Notes: generated by a model not told the origin, from the letters alone. A DNA stretch of 64,000 bases from Pseudomonas sp. LRP2-20 (GCF_024349685.1 NZ_AP025944.1:378001-442000), one strand, 5' to 3'; shown: positions 41,099 to 53,200, counted from the stretch's first letter. Numbers and translations: made by a program.

Positions 41099-42523
41099 AT
41101 GAGTTATCGCTTGGCGATGGCCATCCCCTGCCTGATGGTTGGCCTGCAGGCTTGCACTGTGCAGGAATGCGCCAATCCGCGTCCGCAGGACGTCGTTCAG
41201 TGCCATATTGGCAAGGTGCGCCAGACACCCTTGGAATCTGAATTGCTCGAGCAGGCCCTTGAGCCTGGTTACGCATTCCGTCGCCTGCAGCTGGTTTCGC
41301 AGGTGTGGGAACCGGCCCCGGTGCTTGAGCCGCGCCGCTGGGAGCACAATGTCGAGCTGCACATCCCGGGCAATGCAGTGCCTGGCAAAGCCTTGCTGGT
41401 GGTGAACAACGGCGTGCGGCACGGGCCGGCGCAAACCCCTGACTATGCCCGTGAAGCGTTGCGCGAAGTCGCCCTCAAGGCGCAGATGGCCGTGGTCATG
41501 ATCAGCGATGTGCCCAACCAGTATGTGACCTTTGGCGATGTCGACAAGCCCTTGCGCGAGGATGACGCGGTGGCCCATACCTGGGCCCATTCGCTGCGTG
41601 GGGCGGCGCCGGAACTGCCACTGCATGTGCCGATGGCCGCAGCGGCGAGCCGGGCGATGGACCTGGCCGAGCAGGAACTGGGCAAGCAGGGGCTGGCGGT
41701 GGACCGTTTCATCATCACGGGTGCTTCCAAGCGCGGCTGGAGTGCATGGCTCACGGCATTGGCCGATGAGCGGGTGATGGCCATCGTGCCCAGCGTGATC
41801 GACGTCGCGGACACTTCGGCCATGCTGGCCGGATTGCGCAAACGTTATGGTGGTCACTGGCCCTTGGCGCTGGGTTCCTACCAGCAGGCCGGTGTTCTGC
41901 AACAGCTGGGCACCCCGGCATTCGAGCGGCTGATGGCGTTGATGGATCCGATGCAGTACCTGGGCGAGGAGGGGCAGCGCCTGGCCATTCCCAAGTACCT
42001 GGTGTCCGCCAGCGGTGACGACTTCTTCGCGCCTGATCCGGTCACTGATTATCAGCAGCGCCTGCCAGGCGTGACCAGCTTGAGGGTGTTGCCCAATTCC
42101 GACCACGGTGGCGTGCGACAAGCGGTGGTCAGCACCTTGGTGCCGGTGGTGACGCGCCTGCGCGATGGCAAACCGCTGCCGAGCGTGCAGGTGTCGGCAA
42201 CCGGGCAGGCCGGGCAGATGCTCGTCGACTTCTCCGAACCGCCAGTGGCGGTGAGGGTGTGGACGGCAAGCAACAGCAGGGACCGCGACTTCCGCTATGC
42301 CTGCGGGGTGCGCTACCAGTCCGAGACGCTTGCGCCCAAGCAGCACTTCACCCTGCAACGCACGGCACCCGCTACGGGATGGCAGGCGCAGTTCGTCGAA
42401 GCGAAGTTCGCTGATGGCTTCATCGCCACCAGCCCGGTCAGCGTGTTGCCGCAGACGTACCCCGAGCACCCGCCGACGGATCAGGGTGGTGCTTGCCGCA
42501 GCTTCCCGGCGCAGAGCGCTTGA
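41099..42523 (+). CDS. PhoPQ-activated pathogenicity-related (PqaA-type) alpha/beta-hydrolase
   Basis: 474 residues, exported: hydrophobic leader MSYRLAMAIPCLMVGLQAC with a possible lipobox at Cys19. The body matches the PhoPQ-regulated PqaA family: HNVELHIPGNAVPGKALLVVNNG, AVVMISDVPNQYV, then RFIITGASKRGWSAWLTA, where Ser in GASKRG is at a nucleophile-elbow position, and the late PNSDHGG segment with a candidate catalytic His. Start ATG at 41099 has AGGAA eight nt upstream; an ATG at 41093 is too close to it. Substrate unknown. Confidence 0.85.
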   Translation: MSYRLAMAIPCLMVGLQACTVQECANPRPQDVVQCHIGKVRQTPLESELLEQALEPGYAFRRLQLVSQVWEPAPVLEPRRWEHNVELHIPGNAVPGKALLVVNNGVRHGPAQTPDYAREALREVALKAQMAVVMISDVPNQYVTFGDVDKPLREDDAVAHTWAHSLRGAAPELPLHVPMAAAASRAMDLAEQELGKQGLAVDRFIITGASKRGWSAWLTALADERVMAIVPSVIDVADTSAMLAGLRKRYGGHWPLALGSYQQAGVLQQLGTPAFERLMALMDPMQYLGEEGQRLAIPKYLVSASGDDFFAPDPVTDYQQRLPGVTSLRVLPNSDHGGVRQAVVSTLVPVVTRLRDGKPLPSVQVSATGQAGQMLVDFSEPPVAVRVWTASNSRDRDFRYACGVRYQSETLAPKQHFTLQRTAPATGWQAQFVEAKFADGFIATSPVSVLPQTYPEHPPTDQGGACRSFPAQSA

Positions 42524-42532
42524 GCAACAGGC

Positions 42533-42754
42533 TCAATCCGGCATGCCCAGTTCGGCGTCGTCCAGCAGGGCCTTGGCCAATGCACTGAGGTAGTGCGCAG
42601 CCCAGATCAGGGCGCGGTGACTGTGGTTGTAGGCGATCATCAGGTAGTGGGTGATGACCACGACGTGGTCGAGGGGGATGAGGTTTTCGCAGATGGTGTG
42701 GGTGAGGGCCTGTCTTGAGGTTGCAGATGGGCTGCCATGGGTCCGCCTCGACAT
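42533..42754 (-). CDS. Small DUF3077-like protein
   Basis: 73 residues. The C-terminal part (PLDHVVVITHYLMIAYN, then ALIWAAHYLSALAKALLDDAEL) resembles the small DUF3077 helical proteins frequent in Pseudomonas, where a WAAHYLSAMAKAL-like end is common. The N-terminus is short relative to that family. The start at 42754 lies only five bases outside palindromic element D, so its leader is the element. Could be a real small gene or a truncated remnant; family call is from memory. Confidence 0.55.
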   Translation of the reverse strand: MSRRTHGSPSATSRQALTHTICENLIPLDHVVVITHYLMIAYNHSHRALIWAAHYLSALAKALLDDAELGMPD

Positions 42755-42759
42755 TTTCA

Positions 42760-42998
42760 GCGCCTATGAGATCGAGCGCCGCCCGCGCGGCGCATCGCGA
42801 GCTGCGCTCGCTCCTACGTTTGTTTCGGGCCAATGTTTCCTGTGGGATTTGCGCGCGTACGCCGTGGCGCATGGCTCGATATCGCGTCGTACCAGCAAGG
42901 CGGTCGCGCGCGCTTGTCACAGGCATTACTGGCCCGAAACAAATGTAGGAGCGAGCGCAGCTCGCGATGCGCCGCGCGGGCGGCGCTCGATATCCGCC
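42760..42998. repeat. Long palindromic element, copy D
   Basis: Arms 42774-42832 and 42930-42988 (one mismatch) around a 97-bp centre, same orientation as B and C. The outer GCGCCTATGAGATC on the left is intact. It lies between the 5' end of the DUF3077-like gene and the 3' end of the YkgJ-like gene. Confidence 0.95.
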
Positions 42999-43053
42999 AC
43001 GCCATCACAATCAAGGCATGCGCCCTGCGGCCCTCACCCAATCAAAAGGCGAA

Positions 43054-43458
43054 TCACCGCCCGACCACCTTCGGCTTGTAAGCACAATACCCCGGCCGCG
43101 GCCCGACCTTGGGGTGGTTGCGGCAGGTATCCGGGCGCTTGTCATAAATGGTGCACAGCCGGCTCTTGCGATCCAGATACATGCAGTCATCGTTGCTCAT
43201 CCGGGTCAGGGTGAAAATCCCCGACTTCTGGTTGAAGCGCTCGATGATGCCTTCCTTCTGCAAACGCTTGGCTACGTTCTTCGGCGGTTCGTCTTTCTCG
43301 AACTCGTCCACCACGCCGATACGGATCAGATCCTTGATCTTCACCTCCACCGGCAGGGTGCAACAGGTCGAATGGCAGCCGTGGCACATGTTGCTGGTGT
43401 AGCGCTGCCAGGTCTCCAGGCGGTCGACTTCGGCCGCAGCGATCAGGGTCGTTTTCAT
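43054..43458 (-). CDS. YkgJ-family cysteine cluster protein
   Basis: 134-residue protein with the zinc- or iron-chelating Cys cluster pattern: CHGCHSTCC (about 25-33), then CMYLDRKSRLCTIYDKRPDTCRNHP and a final GYCAYKP. Family members are putative metal-binding domains of unknown role. Start ATG at 43458; divergent from glgP. Confidence 0.88.
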   Translation of the reverse strand: MKTTLIAAAEVDRLETWQRYTSNMCHGCHSTCCTLPVEVKIKDLIRIGVVDEFEKDEPPKNVAKRLQKEGIIERFNQKSGIFTLTRMSNDDCMYLDRKSRLCTIYDKRPDTCRNHPKVGPRPGYCAYKPKVVGR

Positions 43459-43643
43459 CGTTATGGGGGTGAATCACGGTCTTGGGGCGCGCGATCATAC
43501 CCGAGTTGTTCAAATTGTGAACAACCTTTTGCCGGAATCACAGCGTCGGCATGAAAACTGCGAACAGTAACTGTCACTCCCTGTCGAAGGGTCTAGTCTC
43601 AACAATCTCCCTCCGCTTTCGTCAACTTGCCAGAGGATGCCGC

Positions 43644-46094
<2,451 letters not shown>

Positions 46095-46110
46095 GGTAAG
46101 CCTGTCCTGG

Positions 46111-46140
46111 CCTCTTCGCGGGTTACCCGCGAATGGGGCA
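46111..46140. repeat. Single REP-like unit
   Basis: TTCGCGGGTTACCCGCGAA, a perfect short palindrome with flanks CCTC and TGGGGCAGG, after glgP. Unpaired, unlike the other REP loci here. Confidence 0.75.
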
Positions 46141-46284
46141 GGCTCCGACCATCGGCTTGGTGCTTGCTGAACTACCGACCTATTGTGCCGTCAGAGAGCC
46201 GTGGCGAGTCTCATCACTCGCTAGCCTGCAACTCTCCCTGTAAACTGCGGGGGTTTTTCTCCCCTTATCCTTTCGGAGCCATAC

Positions 46285-47295
46285 ATGTCCCGCGTTACCC
46301 TGAGTCGCTATCTGATTGAGCAGACCCGCAGCAACAATACCCCTGCCGATCTGCGCTTCCTGATCGAAGTGGTGGCGCGTGCGTGCAAGGAAATCAGCCA
46401 TCACGTGTCCAAAGGCGCCCTCGGCGGCGTGCTGGGCAGCATGGGCACTGAGAACGTGCAGGGCGAAGTCCAGAAGAAGCTGGACGTGATCTCCAACGAT
46501 ATCCTGCTGGAAGCCAACGAGTGGGGCGGTCACCTGGCCGGCATGGCCTCCGAGGAAATGGACAACGCCTACCAGATCCCGGGCAAGTACCCGAAAGGCG
46601 CCTACCTGCTGGTCTTCGACCCGCTGGACGGCTCGTCCAACATCGACGTCAACGTGTCGGTCGGTACCATCTTCTCGGTACTGCGTTGCCCTAACGAGTA
46701 CCTGAGCCAGAACGAAACCCTGAACGAAAACGCCTTCCTGCAGCCAGGCACCCAGCAGGTCGCCGCCGGTTACGCCATCTATGGCCCGCAGACCATGCTG
46801 ATCCTGACCCTGGGCAATGGCGTCAAGGGCTTCACCCTGGACCGCGAACTGGGCAGCTTCGTCCTGACCCACGAAAACATCCGCGTACCGGAAAGCACTG
46901 CCGAGTTCGCCATCAACATGTCCAACCAGCGTCACTGGGAAGCCCCGGTGCAGCGCTACGTGGGCGAACTGCTGGCTGGCGAGACCGGCCCGCTGAAGAA
47001 GAACTACAACATGCGCTGGATCGCCTCGATGGTGGCCGACGTGCACCGCATCCTGACCCGTGGCGGTCTGTTCATGTACCCGCGTGACGCCCGCGAGCCG
47101 AGCAAGCCGGGCAAGCTGCGCCTGATGTACGAAGCCAACCCGATGTCGTTCATCATCGAACAGGCCGGCGGCGCCTCTACCAACGGTTACGATCGCATCC
47201 TCGATATCAAGCCAGAAAGCCTGCACCAGCGTGTGTCGGTCATCCTCGGCTCGAAGGAAGAGGTCGAGCGCGTCACCGCTTACCACAAGGAGTAA
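46285..47295 (+). CDS. fbp: Fructose-1,6-bisphosphatase class I
   Basis: 336-residue gluconeogenic phosphatase. The metal and active-site segments are clear: [23 protein letters not shown] (about 112-134), and the late [15 protein letters not shown]. Preceded by TTTCGGAG. The next gene begins 3 bp after its stop. Confidence 0.97.
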   Translation: MSRVTLSRYLIEQTRSNNTPADLRFLIEVVARACKEISHHVSKGALGGVLGSMGTENVQGEVQKKLDVISNDILLEANEWGGHLAGMASEEMDNAYQIPGKYPKGAYLLVFDPLDGSSNIDVNVSVGTIFSVLRCPNEYLSQNETLNENAFLQPGTQQVAAGYAIYGPQTMLILTLGNGVKGFTLDRELGSFVLTHENIRVPESTAEFAINMSNQRHWEAPVQRYVGELLAGETGPLKKNYNMRWIASMVADVHRILTRGGLFMYPRDAREPSKPGKLRLMYEANPMSFIIEQAGGASTNGYDRILDIKPESLHQRVSVILGSKEEVERVTAYHKE

Positions 47296-47298
47296 GTC

Positions 47299-47895
47299 AT
47301 GCTCGCACCTTGGCAGCCGTTGCTGGAGTGGTGGTTCGGTTGGGGCACCAGTCCCCAGGCCGTGGCTGACGAGAAGAGCACGCTGTGGTTCGGCAAGCAT
47401 CACGATGCCGAAGCCCAGGCGCTGTTTGGCGACCTGGTCGAGCACGCCCTGGCGGGTGGGCTCGACGAGTGGCAGCAGAGCCCGCAAGGCTGGCTCGGCT
47501 TGCTGATCCTGCTGGACCAGCTGCCGCGCATGCTCTACCGCGACACGCCGCGCGCCTTTGAAGGCGATCGGCGTGCCCAGGTGGTGGCCATGCAGGGGCT
47601 GCAGAAGCACTGGGATTACCAGTTGCTGCCGATCCAGCGGGTGTTCGTGCTGCTGGTGCTGGAGCATGCCGAGGTGCTGGACTGGCAGAACCTGTGCGTC
47701 GAACGTTACCAGGTGCTGCTCGAAGAGCAGCCAGAGGGCAACCGGCGCTTGTTCGAAGGTTTTCTCGATTACGCCGAACAGCACCAGCGGGTAATTGCCC
47801 GGTTCGGCCGCTTCCCGCACCGTAACCTGGTGTTGGGGCGGCCGAGTACCAGCGAAGAGATGGACTTCCTGTTGGAGCCTGGTTCCCGGTTCTGA
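47299..47895 (+). CDS. DUF924 family protein
   Basis: 198-residue all-helical protein of the DUF924 family: start PWQPLLEWWFGWGTSPQAVADEKSTLWFGK, centre GWLGLLILLDQLPRMLYRDTPRAFEGDRRA, and end ARFGRFPHRNLVLGRPSTSEEMDFL. The fold is tetratricopeptide-like; role unknown. Translation probably coupled to fbp (3-bp gap, AAGGAG within the fbp end). Confidence 0.9.
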   Translation: MLAPWQPLLEWWFGWGTSPQAVADEKSTLWFGKHHDAEAQALFGDLVEHALAGGLDEWQQSPQGWLGLLILLDQLPRMLYRDTPRAFEGDRRAQVVAMQGLQKHWDYQLLPIQRVFVLLVLEHAEVLDWQNLCVERYQVLLEEQPEGNRRLFEGFLDYAEQHQRVIARFGRFPHRNLVLGRPSTSEEMDFLLEPGSRF

Positions 47896-47901
47896 CGCAA
47901 G

Positions 47902-47996
47902 GGCCTCTTCGCGGGTGAACCCGCTCCCACAGGTAAAGCGCAGGTTTCAAGGGCTGTGCAGTACCTTTGGGAGCGGGTTTACCCGCGAAGCAGGCG
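47902..47996. repeat. REP doublet
   Basis: CTCTTCGCGGGTGAACCCGC with CTCCCACAGG, and TTTGGGAGCGGGTTTACCCGC with GAAGCAGGC, between the convergent DUF924 and chemoreceptor genes. Confidence 0.9.
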
Positions 47997-48004
47997 CCGC
48001 CGGA

Positions 48005-49897
48005 TCAGATCCTGAAACTGCCCACCAGATGCTTCAACCGATCGACCTGATGCTCCAGGTCGGTGCAGGCACGCAAGGTGCTCTGCAGGTTCTGTACCCC
48101 TTCCTGATTCAACGTATTGATCTCGGTAATGTCGACATTGATCGACTCGACCACGGCCGTCTGCTCTTCGGTGGCGGTGGCCACCGACTGGTTCATGCCA
48201 TCGATCTCGCCAATGCGCTGGGTCACGCTGCCCAGGCGCTCGCCGGCCTGGTTGGCAATGCCCACGCTGTGGTCGCTGTGCTGGCGGCTCTGGTTCATGG
48301 TGCTGACCGCTACTTGCGCGCCGGCCTGAAGTTCCTCGATCAGGCGCTGCACCTGCTGAGCCGATTCCTGGGTGCGGTGCGCCAGGTTGCGTACTTCGTC
48401 GGCTACCACGGCAAAGCCACGCCCGGCCTCGCCCGCGCGGGCCGCTTCGATCGCGGCGTTGAGCGCCAGCAGGTTGGTCTGCTGGGATATGCCGCTGATC
48501 ACATCGAGGATCTGGCCGATGTTGGCGGTGTGGGCATTGAGTGTCTCGATGTTGCCGCACGAGTCGCTGATGCGTGCCGACAGCTGGTTCATCACCTCGA
48601 TGGTGCGCCCGACCACCTGCTGGCCATCCTCGGCCAGGCCGCGTGCTTCGCTGGAGTGCTGCGACGCCAGCGCGGCGTTCTGGGCGATTTCCTGGGCGGC
48701 GGCGCCTAGCTGATTGATGGCCGCAGCCACACTGCTGGTGCGGCTGGACTGCTGGTCGGCGTTGGCAATCGAGGCATTCGAGGCATCCACCACCTGGGCG
48801 GCCACGGCGTTGACCTGCCCGGTGGCCGAGGCCACTTCGCGGATCGACTCGTGAATCCGCTCGACAAAGCGGTTGAAGGATTGGCCAAGGCTGCCGAATT
48901 CATCGTGGGCGTGGATGCTCAGGCGCCGGGTCAGGTCACCTTCGCCTTCGGCGATGTCATGCATGGCACGGCCCATCAGGTGCAGCGGCTCCATCAGGAC
49001 GCGGATCAGCAAGCCGAGCAGGGCGATGATCACCACCACCGCGATCAGGGTGGCGACGATGGCCGAGGTGCGCAGTTCACCCAGCATGGCGAACGCTGCA
49101 TCCTGGTCGAGTACCAGGGCCACGTACCAATCCGCCGACGGCAAGCCGTCGACGTGGGTGAAGCTGATGAACTGCTTGCGGCCATCGACTTCGACTTCCT
49201 TCAGGCCGCTGCCGATTCGGGGTGTGTCTTGCGGGTAGACGTCGGCCAGGGTTTTCAGGGCCAGGTCGGCTTTGGGGTGGATCAGGATCTTGCCTTCGCC
49301 ATTGACGATGAAGGCATGGCCCTGGCCGTCGAAGTTCAGGGCGTTGATCAGGTTGCTGATGGTCTGCAGGTCGGTGTCGACGCCGCTGACACCGATCAGC
49401 CGGCCCGCTTGCTGCACCGGGGTGGCCAGGGTGATCACCAGCTTGCCGGCCGAGGCGGAGATGTACGGTTCGGTGACGATGGTCTGGCCGCTGGCGCTGG
49501 CAGCCTTGTACCAGCCCCGTACCCGAGGGTCGTAGTCGGCGGCGCGGTTGCCCACCGGTACCGACTGCATGCTGCCGTCCTGGCCGCCGAAATAGGTGAG
49601 CTGGAAGTTCTTGCTGTACACCGGCAAGGCCAGGCTGCGGTCCAAACTGGCTTTGCCCGGCCCATCGACCGCGATTTGCTGGGCCAGGGAGTCGAGCAAC
49701 TGGATACGGCTGTCGAGCCAGTTGCGGATGTTGCCAGCGGTGAGGCTGCCCAGGTCCTGCAGGTTGGTCTGAACGTCGCTGCGCAGGGACTGGCGTTGTC
49801 GGTAGTCGTTGAACAGCACGAAACAGGTAAAGGCAACGGCCACCACGAGGGCGGCGGCCAGCAGGATCTTGTGGCTGAACTTGAGGTTCTTGGTCAT
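48005..49897 (-). CDS. Methyl-accepting chemotaxis protein with dCache amino-acid sensor
   Basis: 630 residues: membrane helix (about 10-29), periplasmic double-Cache domain (about 30-275), second membrane helix (about 278-300), HAMP, and a signalling hairpin with [37 protein letters not shown]. The sensor shows Y122-x4-R127-x-W129-Y130, Y145 and D174, the amino-acid-binding pattern known from PctA-type receptors. The start at ATG 49897 places the first helix normally. It lies beside the histidine utilisation genes; ligand not determined. Confidence 0.93.
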   Translation of the reverse strand: MTKNLKFSHKILLAAALVVAVAFTCFVLFNDYRQRQSLRSDVQTNLQDLGSLTAGNIRNWLDSRIQLLDSLAQQIAVDGPGKASLDRSLALPVYSKNFQLTYFGGQDGSMQSVPVGNRAADYDPRVRGWYKAASASGQTIVTEPYISASAGKLVITLATPVQQAGRLIGVSGVDTDLQTISNLINALNFDGQGHAFIVNGEGKILIHPKADLALKTLADVYPQDTPRIGSGLKEVEVDGRKQFISFTHVDGLPSADWYVALVLDQDAAFAMLGELRTSAIVATLIAVVVIIALLGLLIRVLMEPLHLMGRAMHDIAEGEGDLTRRLSIHAHDEFGSLGQSFNRFVERIHESIREVASATGQVNAVAAQVVDASNASIANADQQSSRTSSVAAAINQLGAAAQEIAQNAALASQHSSEARGLAEDGQQVVGRTIEVMNQLSARISDSCGNIETLNAHTANIGQILDVISGISQQTNLLALNAAIEAARAGEAGRGFAVVADEVRNLAHRTQESAQQVQRLIEELQAGAQVAVSTMNQSRQHSDHSVGIANQAGERLGSVTQRIGEIDGMNQSVATATEEQTAVVESINVDITEINTLNQEGVQNLQSTLRACTDLEHQVDRLKHLVGSFRI

Positions 49898-50121
49898 TTT
49901 TCTGGTCTGCACAAGGCAAGGCATAGGAGGGGGCTGTGGCAACTCGCCACAGCGTGCTCGCTGTGTCGTCGCGGTACGTCAAAACATTAATCGTTTGCGC
50001 AGGGGGAGCCGACCAACGGCGTACAACGAAAGAGGGGTTGTCAGGGAACCAGGGAGGGTTTTTCCCGTCGAACACCACTGCAGGCCACTCGCCTGTGTCT
50101 ATTTTCCAGGAGTGTCCCTTC
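49898..50121. other. Intergenic region between divergent chemoreceptor and lipoprotein genes
   Basis: 224 bp holding two divergent promoters that I cannot pin down. No repeat or credible small gene seen. Confidence 0.4.
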
Positions 50122-50376
50122 ATGTCGTTGCGTTCCCTCGCCCTGTTGTCCTTGTGCGTCGTCCTGACCGCGTGCAGCAAGATCAATCAGGAAAACTATT
50201 CCAAGCTCAAGACCGGCATGAACAAGGCCGAAGTCGAGCAACTGCTCGGCACGCCCACCGAGTGCTCCGGTGCGCTGGGCATGAGCAGCTGTACCTGGGG
50301 GGACGAGAAGAGCTTCATCAGCGTGCAATACGCGGCCGACAAGGTGCTGATCTACTCCGGGCAGGGTCTCAAATGA
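50122..50376 (+). CDS. Small lipoprotein with BamE/SmpA-like fold
   Basis: 84 residues. Signal peptide with lipobox LTAC18. The mature part NYSKLKTGMNKAEVEQLLGTPTECSGALGMSSCTWGDEKSFISVQYAADKV fits the small SmpA/OmlA-type outer-membrane lipoproteins, in which GM-x-EV-x-LLG-P is the recurrent motif. ATG at 50122 follows CAGGAG. Its stop overlaps the start of blc (ATGA). Confidence 0.85.
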   Translation: MSLRSLALLSLCVVLTACSKINQENYSKLKTGMNKAEVEQLLGTPTECSGALGMSSCTWGDEKSFISVQYAADKVLIYSGQGLK

Positions 50377-50945
50377 GGCGTCTGCATCTGCTGCTGGGGC
50401 TGTGCCTGGTGATGCTGCTGGGGGGTTGCGCCACCTCCGCCCACGACCCGCTGGCGCCGAAAACCGCTGGTGATGTCGACCTCAAGCGCTATCAGGGCAA
50501 GTGGTACGAGTTGGCGCGCCTGCCGATGAAGTACCAGGCCGAGTGCGCGCAGTCCGAAGCGCATTACAACCTCAAGCCCGATGGCTCGTATGGCGTGCTC
50601 AACCGCTGCCGCACGATGGGGGATGAGTGGCTGCGTGCCGAGGGGCACGCCAAGATCCAGGAGCCGGGGCATACCGACAGGTTGTGGGTCGAGTTCGACA
50701 ACTGGTTCACCCGCCTGGTGCCAGGTGTGGCCAAGGGCGAATACTGGATCCTGTACGTGGATGATCGCTACCGCACGGCGATCGTCGGCAGCCCGGACCG
50801 CAAGTACCTGTGGATCCTGTCGCGCACGCCGACCTTGCCGGTGTGGGAGCGCGAGAGCCTGATGTCCAAGGCTCGTCAGCAGGGCTATGACACCAGCCGG
50901 CTGATCTGGCGCACGCCCGACAAGCAGATCGTGCAGATGCATTGA
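50373..50945 (+). CDS. blc: Outer-membrane lipoprotein lipocalin Blc
   Basis: 190 residues: lipobox LLGGC19, then a lipocalin barrel with the GxW signature YQGKWYELARLP (about 39-50) and the end GYDTSRLIWRTPDKQ. Blc proteins bind lysophospholipids and fatty acids at the outer membrane and rise in stationary or stress conditions. Translationally coupled to the small lipoprotein upstream. Confidence 0.95.
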   Translation: MRRLHLLLGLCLVMLLGGCATSAHDPLAPKTAGDVDLKRYQGKWYELARLPMKYQAECAQSEAHYNLKPDGSYGVLNRCRTMGDEWLRAEGHAKIQEPGHTDRLWVEFDNWFTRLVPGVAKGEYWILYVDDRYRTAIVGSPDRKYLWILSRTPTLPVWERESLMSKARQQGYDTSRLIWRTPDKQIVQMH

Positions 50946-50951
50946 GATGAC

Positions 50952-50973
50952 AGGGGCCGCTGTGGCGGCCCCT
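50952..50973. terminator. Hairpin between convergent blc and hutF
   Basis: AGGGGCCGC, loop TGTG, GCGGCCCCT, then CTGTATT. Probable terminator for blc; T-run weak. Confidence 0.65.
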
Positions 50974-50979
50974 CTGTAT

Positions 50980-52344
50980 TCAGCCCAGAAGCGCGCGCAG
51001 CACTCCGGCAAACGCCTGCCGGCTCTGTTCTTCGTGGGCATGCCGCCCCTGCCGCACCACCCACTGCCCATTGACCATCACATCCCGCACCTGACGGTCG
51101 CCGCCAGCGAACAACCAGCGGTTGAGAATCCCGTCGCCCTCGGCCATGGCGATATACGGATCCTGCCCATCCAGCACCAGCCAGTCGGCCCGCTTGCCCA
51201 CCGCCAGCTCTCCCACCGGCTGCCCCAGTGCCTGTGCGCCGCCGACCAGGGCCGCGTCGTAGAGCGTGCGCCCGACCATTGGTTGATCACTGCGGTACAG
51301 CCGGTTGCGCCGCTGATCCCGCAGGCGTTGGCCATACTCCAGCCAACGCAGTTCCTCGACCACGCTCAGTGATACGTGGCTGTCCGACCCAATGCCCATG
51401 CGCCCGCCCTGGGCGAGGAAATCCACGGCCGGGAAAATGCCGTCGCCCAGATTGGCTTCAGTGGTCAGGCACAACCCGGCCACAGCACCACTGCGCGCCA
51501 TGGCCGTGACTTCATCCGCTTCGGCATGGGTGGCATGCACCAGGCACCAACGCGGGTTTACATCGACATGCTCGTACAGCCACTGCAGCGGCCGCAGCCC
51601 GCTCCAGGCCAGGCAGTCATCGACTTCCTTCTGCTGTTCGGCGATGTGGATATGAATCGGGCATTGCTGATTGCCGGCCGCCAGCACCTCGGCGATCTGG
51701 CCAGGGGTGACCGCGCGCAGCGAGTGGAAGCACAAGCCCAGCTGTTGGGCGGGTTGTGCCGCCAGCAGCGGCGCCAGTTGCGCCTGCAAATGCAGGTACT
51801 GTTCGGTGGAATTGATGAAGCGCCGCTGCCCTTCGTTCGGGGCTTGGCCGCCGAAGCCGGCGTGGCTGTACAGCACCGGCAGCAAGGTCAGGCCGATGCC
51901 GCTGCTGGCGGCGGCCGCACTGATGCGACGGGACAGCTCGGCGGGGTCGGCGTACGCCTTGCCTGCCTGGTCATGGTGCACATAGTGGAATTCGGCCACC
52001 GAGGTGTAGCCGGCCTTGAGCATCTCGATATACAGCTGGCGGGCAATGACCTGCAGCTGCTCCGGGGTGATCTTGCCGACCAGCCGATACATCAGGTCAC
52101 GCCAGGTCCAGAAGCTGTCGTTGGGGTTGCCTGCGACTTCTGCCAGCCCCGCCATGGCTCGCTGGAACGCATGCGAATGCAGGTTGGGCATGCCTGGCAG
52201 CAACGGCCCGGCCAGGCGCTCGGCGCCGTCGGCCGAGGCGTCGGCTTCGATCCGGCTGAGCAAGCCGTCACTGGATACTTCGAAGCGGACGTTACTGGCC
52301 CAACCAGTAGGCAGCAGGGCGCGTTCGGCGAAATAGGCGGACAT
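50980..52344 (-). CDS. hutF: N-formimino-L-glutamate deiminase
   Basis: 454-residue amidohydrolase that removes ammonia from N-formimino-glutamate to give N-formyl-glutamate, the Pseudomonas route of histidine breakdown. Metal ligands visible in PNLHSHAFQ, IHIHIAEQ, LVHATHAE and GIGSDSHVS. Start ATG at 52344; a TTG two codons earlier is less well placed. Divergent from hutC, with an AT-rich HutC-type operator between. Confidence 0.96.
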   Translation of the reverse strand: MSAYFAERALLPTGWASNVRFEVSSDGLLSRIEADASADGAERLAGPLLPGMPNLHSHAFQRAMAGLAEVAGNPNDSFWTWRDLMYRLVGKITPEQLQVIARQLYIEMLKAGYTSVAEFHYVHHDQAGKAYADPAELSRRISAAAASSGIGLTLLPVLYSHAGFGGQAPNEGQRRFINSTEQYLHLQAQLAPLLAAQPAQQLGLCFHSLRAVTPGQIAEVLAAGNQQCPIHIHIAEQQKEVDDCLAWSGLRPLQWLYEHVDVNPRWCLVHATHAEADEVTAMARSGAVAGLCLTTEANLGDGIFPAVDFLAQGGRMGIGSDSHVSLSVVEELRWLEYGQRLRDQRRNRLYRSDQPMVGRTLYDAALVGGAQALGQPVGELAVGKRADWLVLDGQDPYIAMAEGDGILNRWLFAGGDRQVRDVMVNGQWVVRQGRHAHEEQSRQAFAGVLRALLG

Positions 52345-52369
52345 CGGCAAGAATCCTGTTATTGTTTAA

Positions 52370-52389
52370 CTTGTATATACATATACAGG
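52370..52389. promoter_or_regulatory. HutC-type operator between hutF and hutC
   Basis: CTTGTATATACATATACAGG contains the palindromic TGTATATACA and the arms TGTATA-N4-TATACA. The left side matches the CTTGTATATACAAG type recognised by HutC repressors. Confidence 0.8.
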
Positions 52390-52453
52390 CGTTTGCCTGC
52401 CGGGTAAACTGCGGCAAGCTACCGCTCATTCCATTGCCTAAGGACTCAACGCC

Positions 52454-53200
52454 GTGCCGACACCTCCTGTCTCCGCGCTGGTTGCCCAGATGGGCGAGGG
52501 CCCGGCGCCGCTGTATGCCCGGGTCAAGCAGATGATCATCCAGCAGATCGAAAACGGCAGCTGGCCACCGCATCACCGGGTACCCTCGGAGAGCGAACTG
52601 GTCAGCGAGCTGGGCTTCAGCCGCATGACCATCAACCGCGCCTTGCGTGAACTCACCGCTGAAGGCCTGCTGGTGCGCATGCAGGGCGTGGGCACCTTCG
52701 TTGCCGAACCCAAGACCCGCTCGGCGCTGTTCGAGGTCAACAACATCGCCGACGAGATCGCCGGCCGCGGCCACCAGCATAGCTGCCAGGTGATCAAGCT
52801 GGCCGAGGAGGCCGCAGGCTCCGAACGTGCCCTGGCGCTGGACATGCGTGAAGGGCAGCGGGTGTTCCATTCGCTGATCGTGCATTACGAGAACGGCGTG
52901 CCGGTGCAGATCGAGGACCGCTACGTCAACGCGGCCATCGCCCCCGACTACCTCAAGCAGGACTTCACCCGGCAGACGCCCTATGCCTATCTGTCCCAGG
53001 TCGCGCCGTTGACCGAGGGCGAGCACGTGGTCGAGGCGATTCTTGCCGAGCCCGAAGAGTGCCGCCTGCTGCAGATCGAGCGGGGCGAACCCTGCCTGCT
53101 GATTCGCCGGCGCACCTGGTCCGGCCGCCAGCCAGTGACGGCGGCGCGGTTGATCCATCCCGGTTCCCGTCACCGCCTTGAAGGACGTTTCAGTAAATGA
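52454..53200 (+). CDS. hutC: GntR-family histidine utilisation repressor HutC
   Basis: 248 residues: N-terminal winged helix (about 18-85, PLYARVKQMIIQQIENGSWPP and PSESELVSELGFSRMTINRALREL) and a UTRA effector domain that binds urocanate. Represses hut genes until urocanate accumulates. Start GTG at 52454 with AAGGA upstream. Its stop overlaps the hutD ATG. Confidence 0.96.
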   Translation: MPTPPVSALVAQMGEGPAPLYARVKQMIIQQIENGSWPPHHRVPSESELVSELGFSRMTINRALRELTAEGLLVRMQGVGTFVAEPKTRSALFEVNNIADEIAGRGHQHSCQVIKLAEEAAGSERALALDMREGQRVFHSLIVHYENGVPVQIEDRYVNAAIAPDYLKQDFTRQTPYAYLSQVAPLTEGEHVVEAILAEPEECRLLQIERGEPCLLIRRRTWSGRQPVTAARLIHPGSRHRLEGRFSK

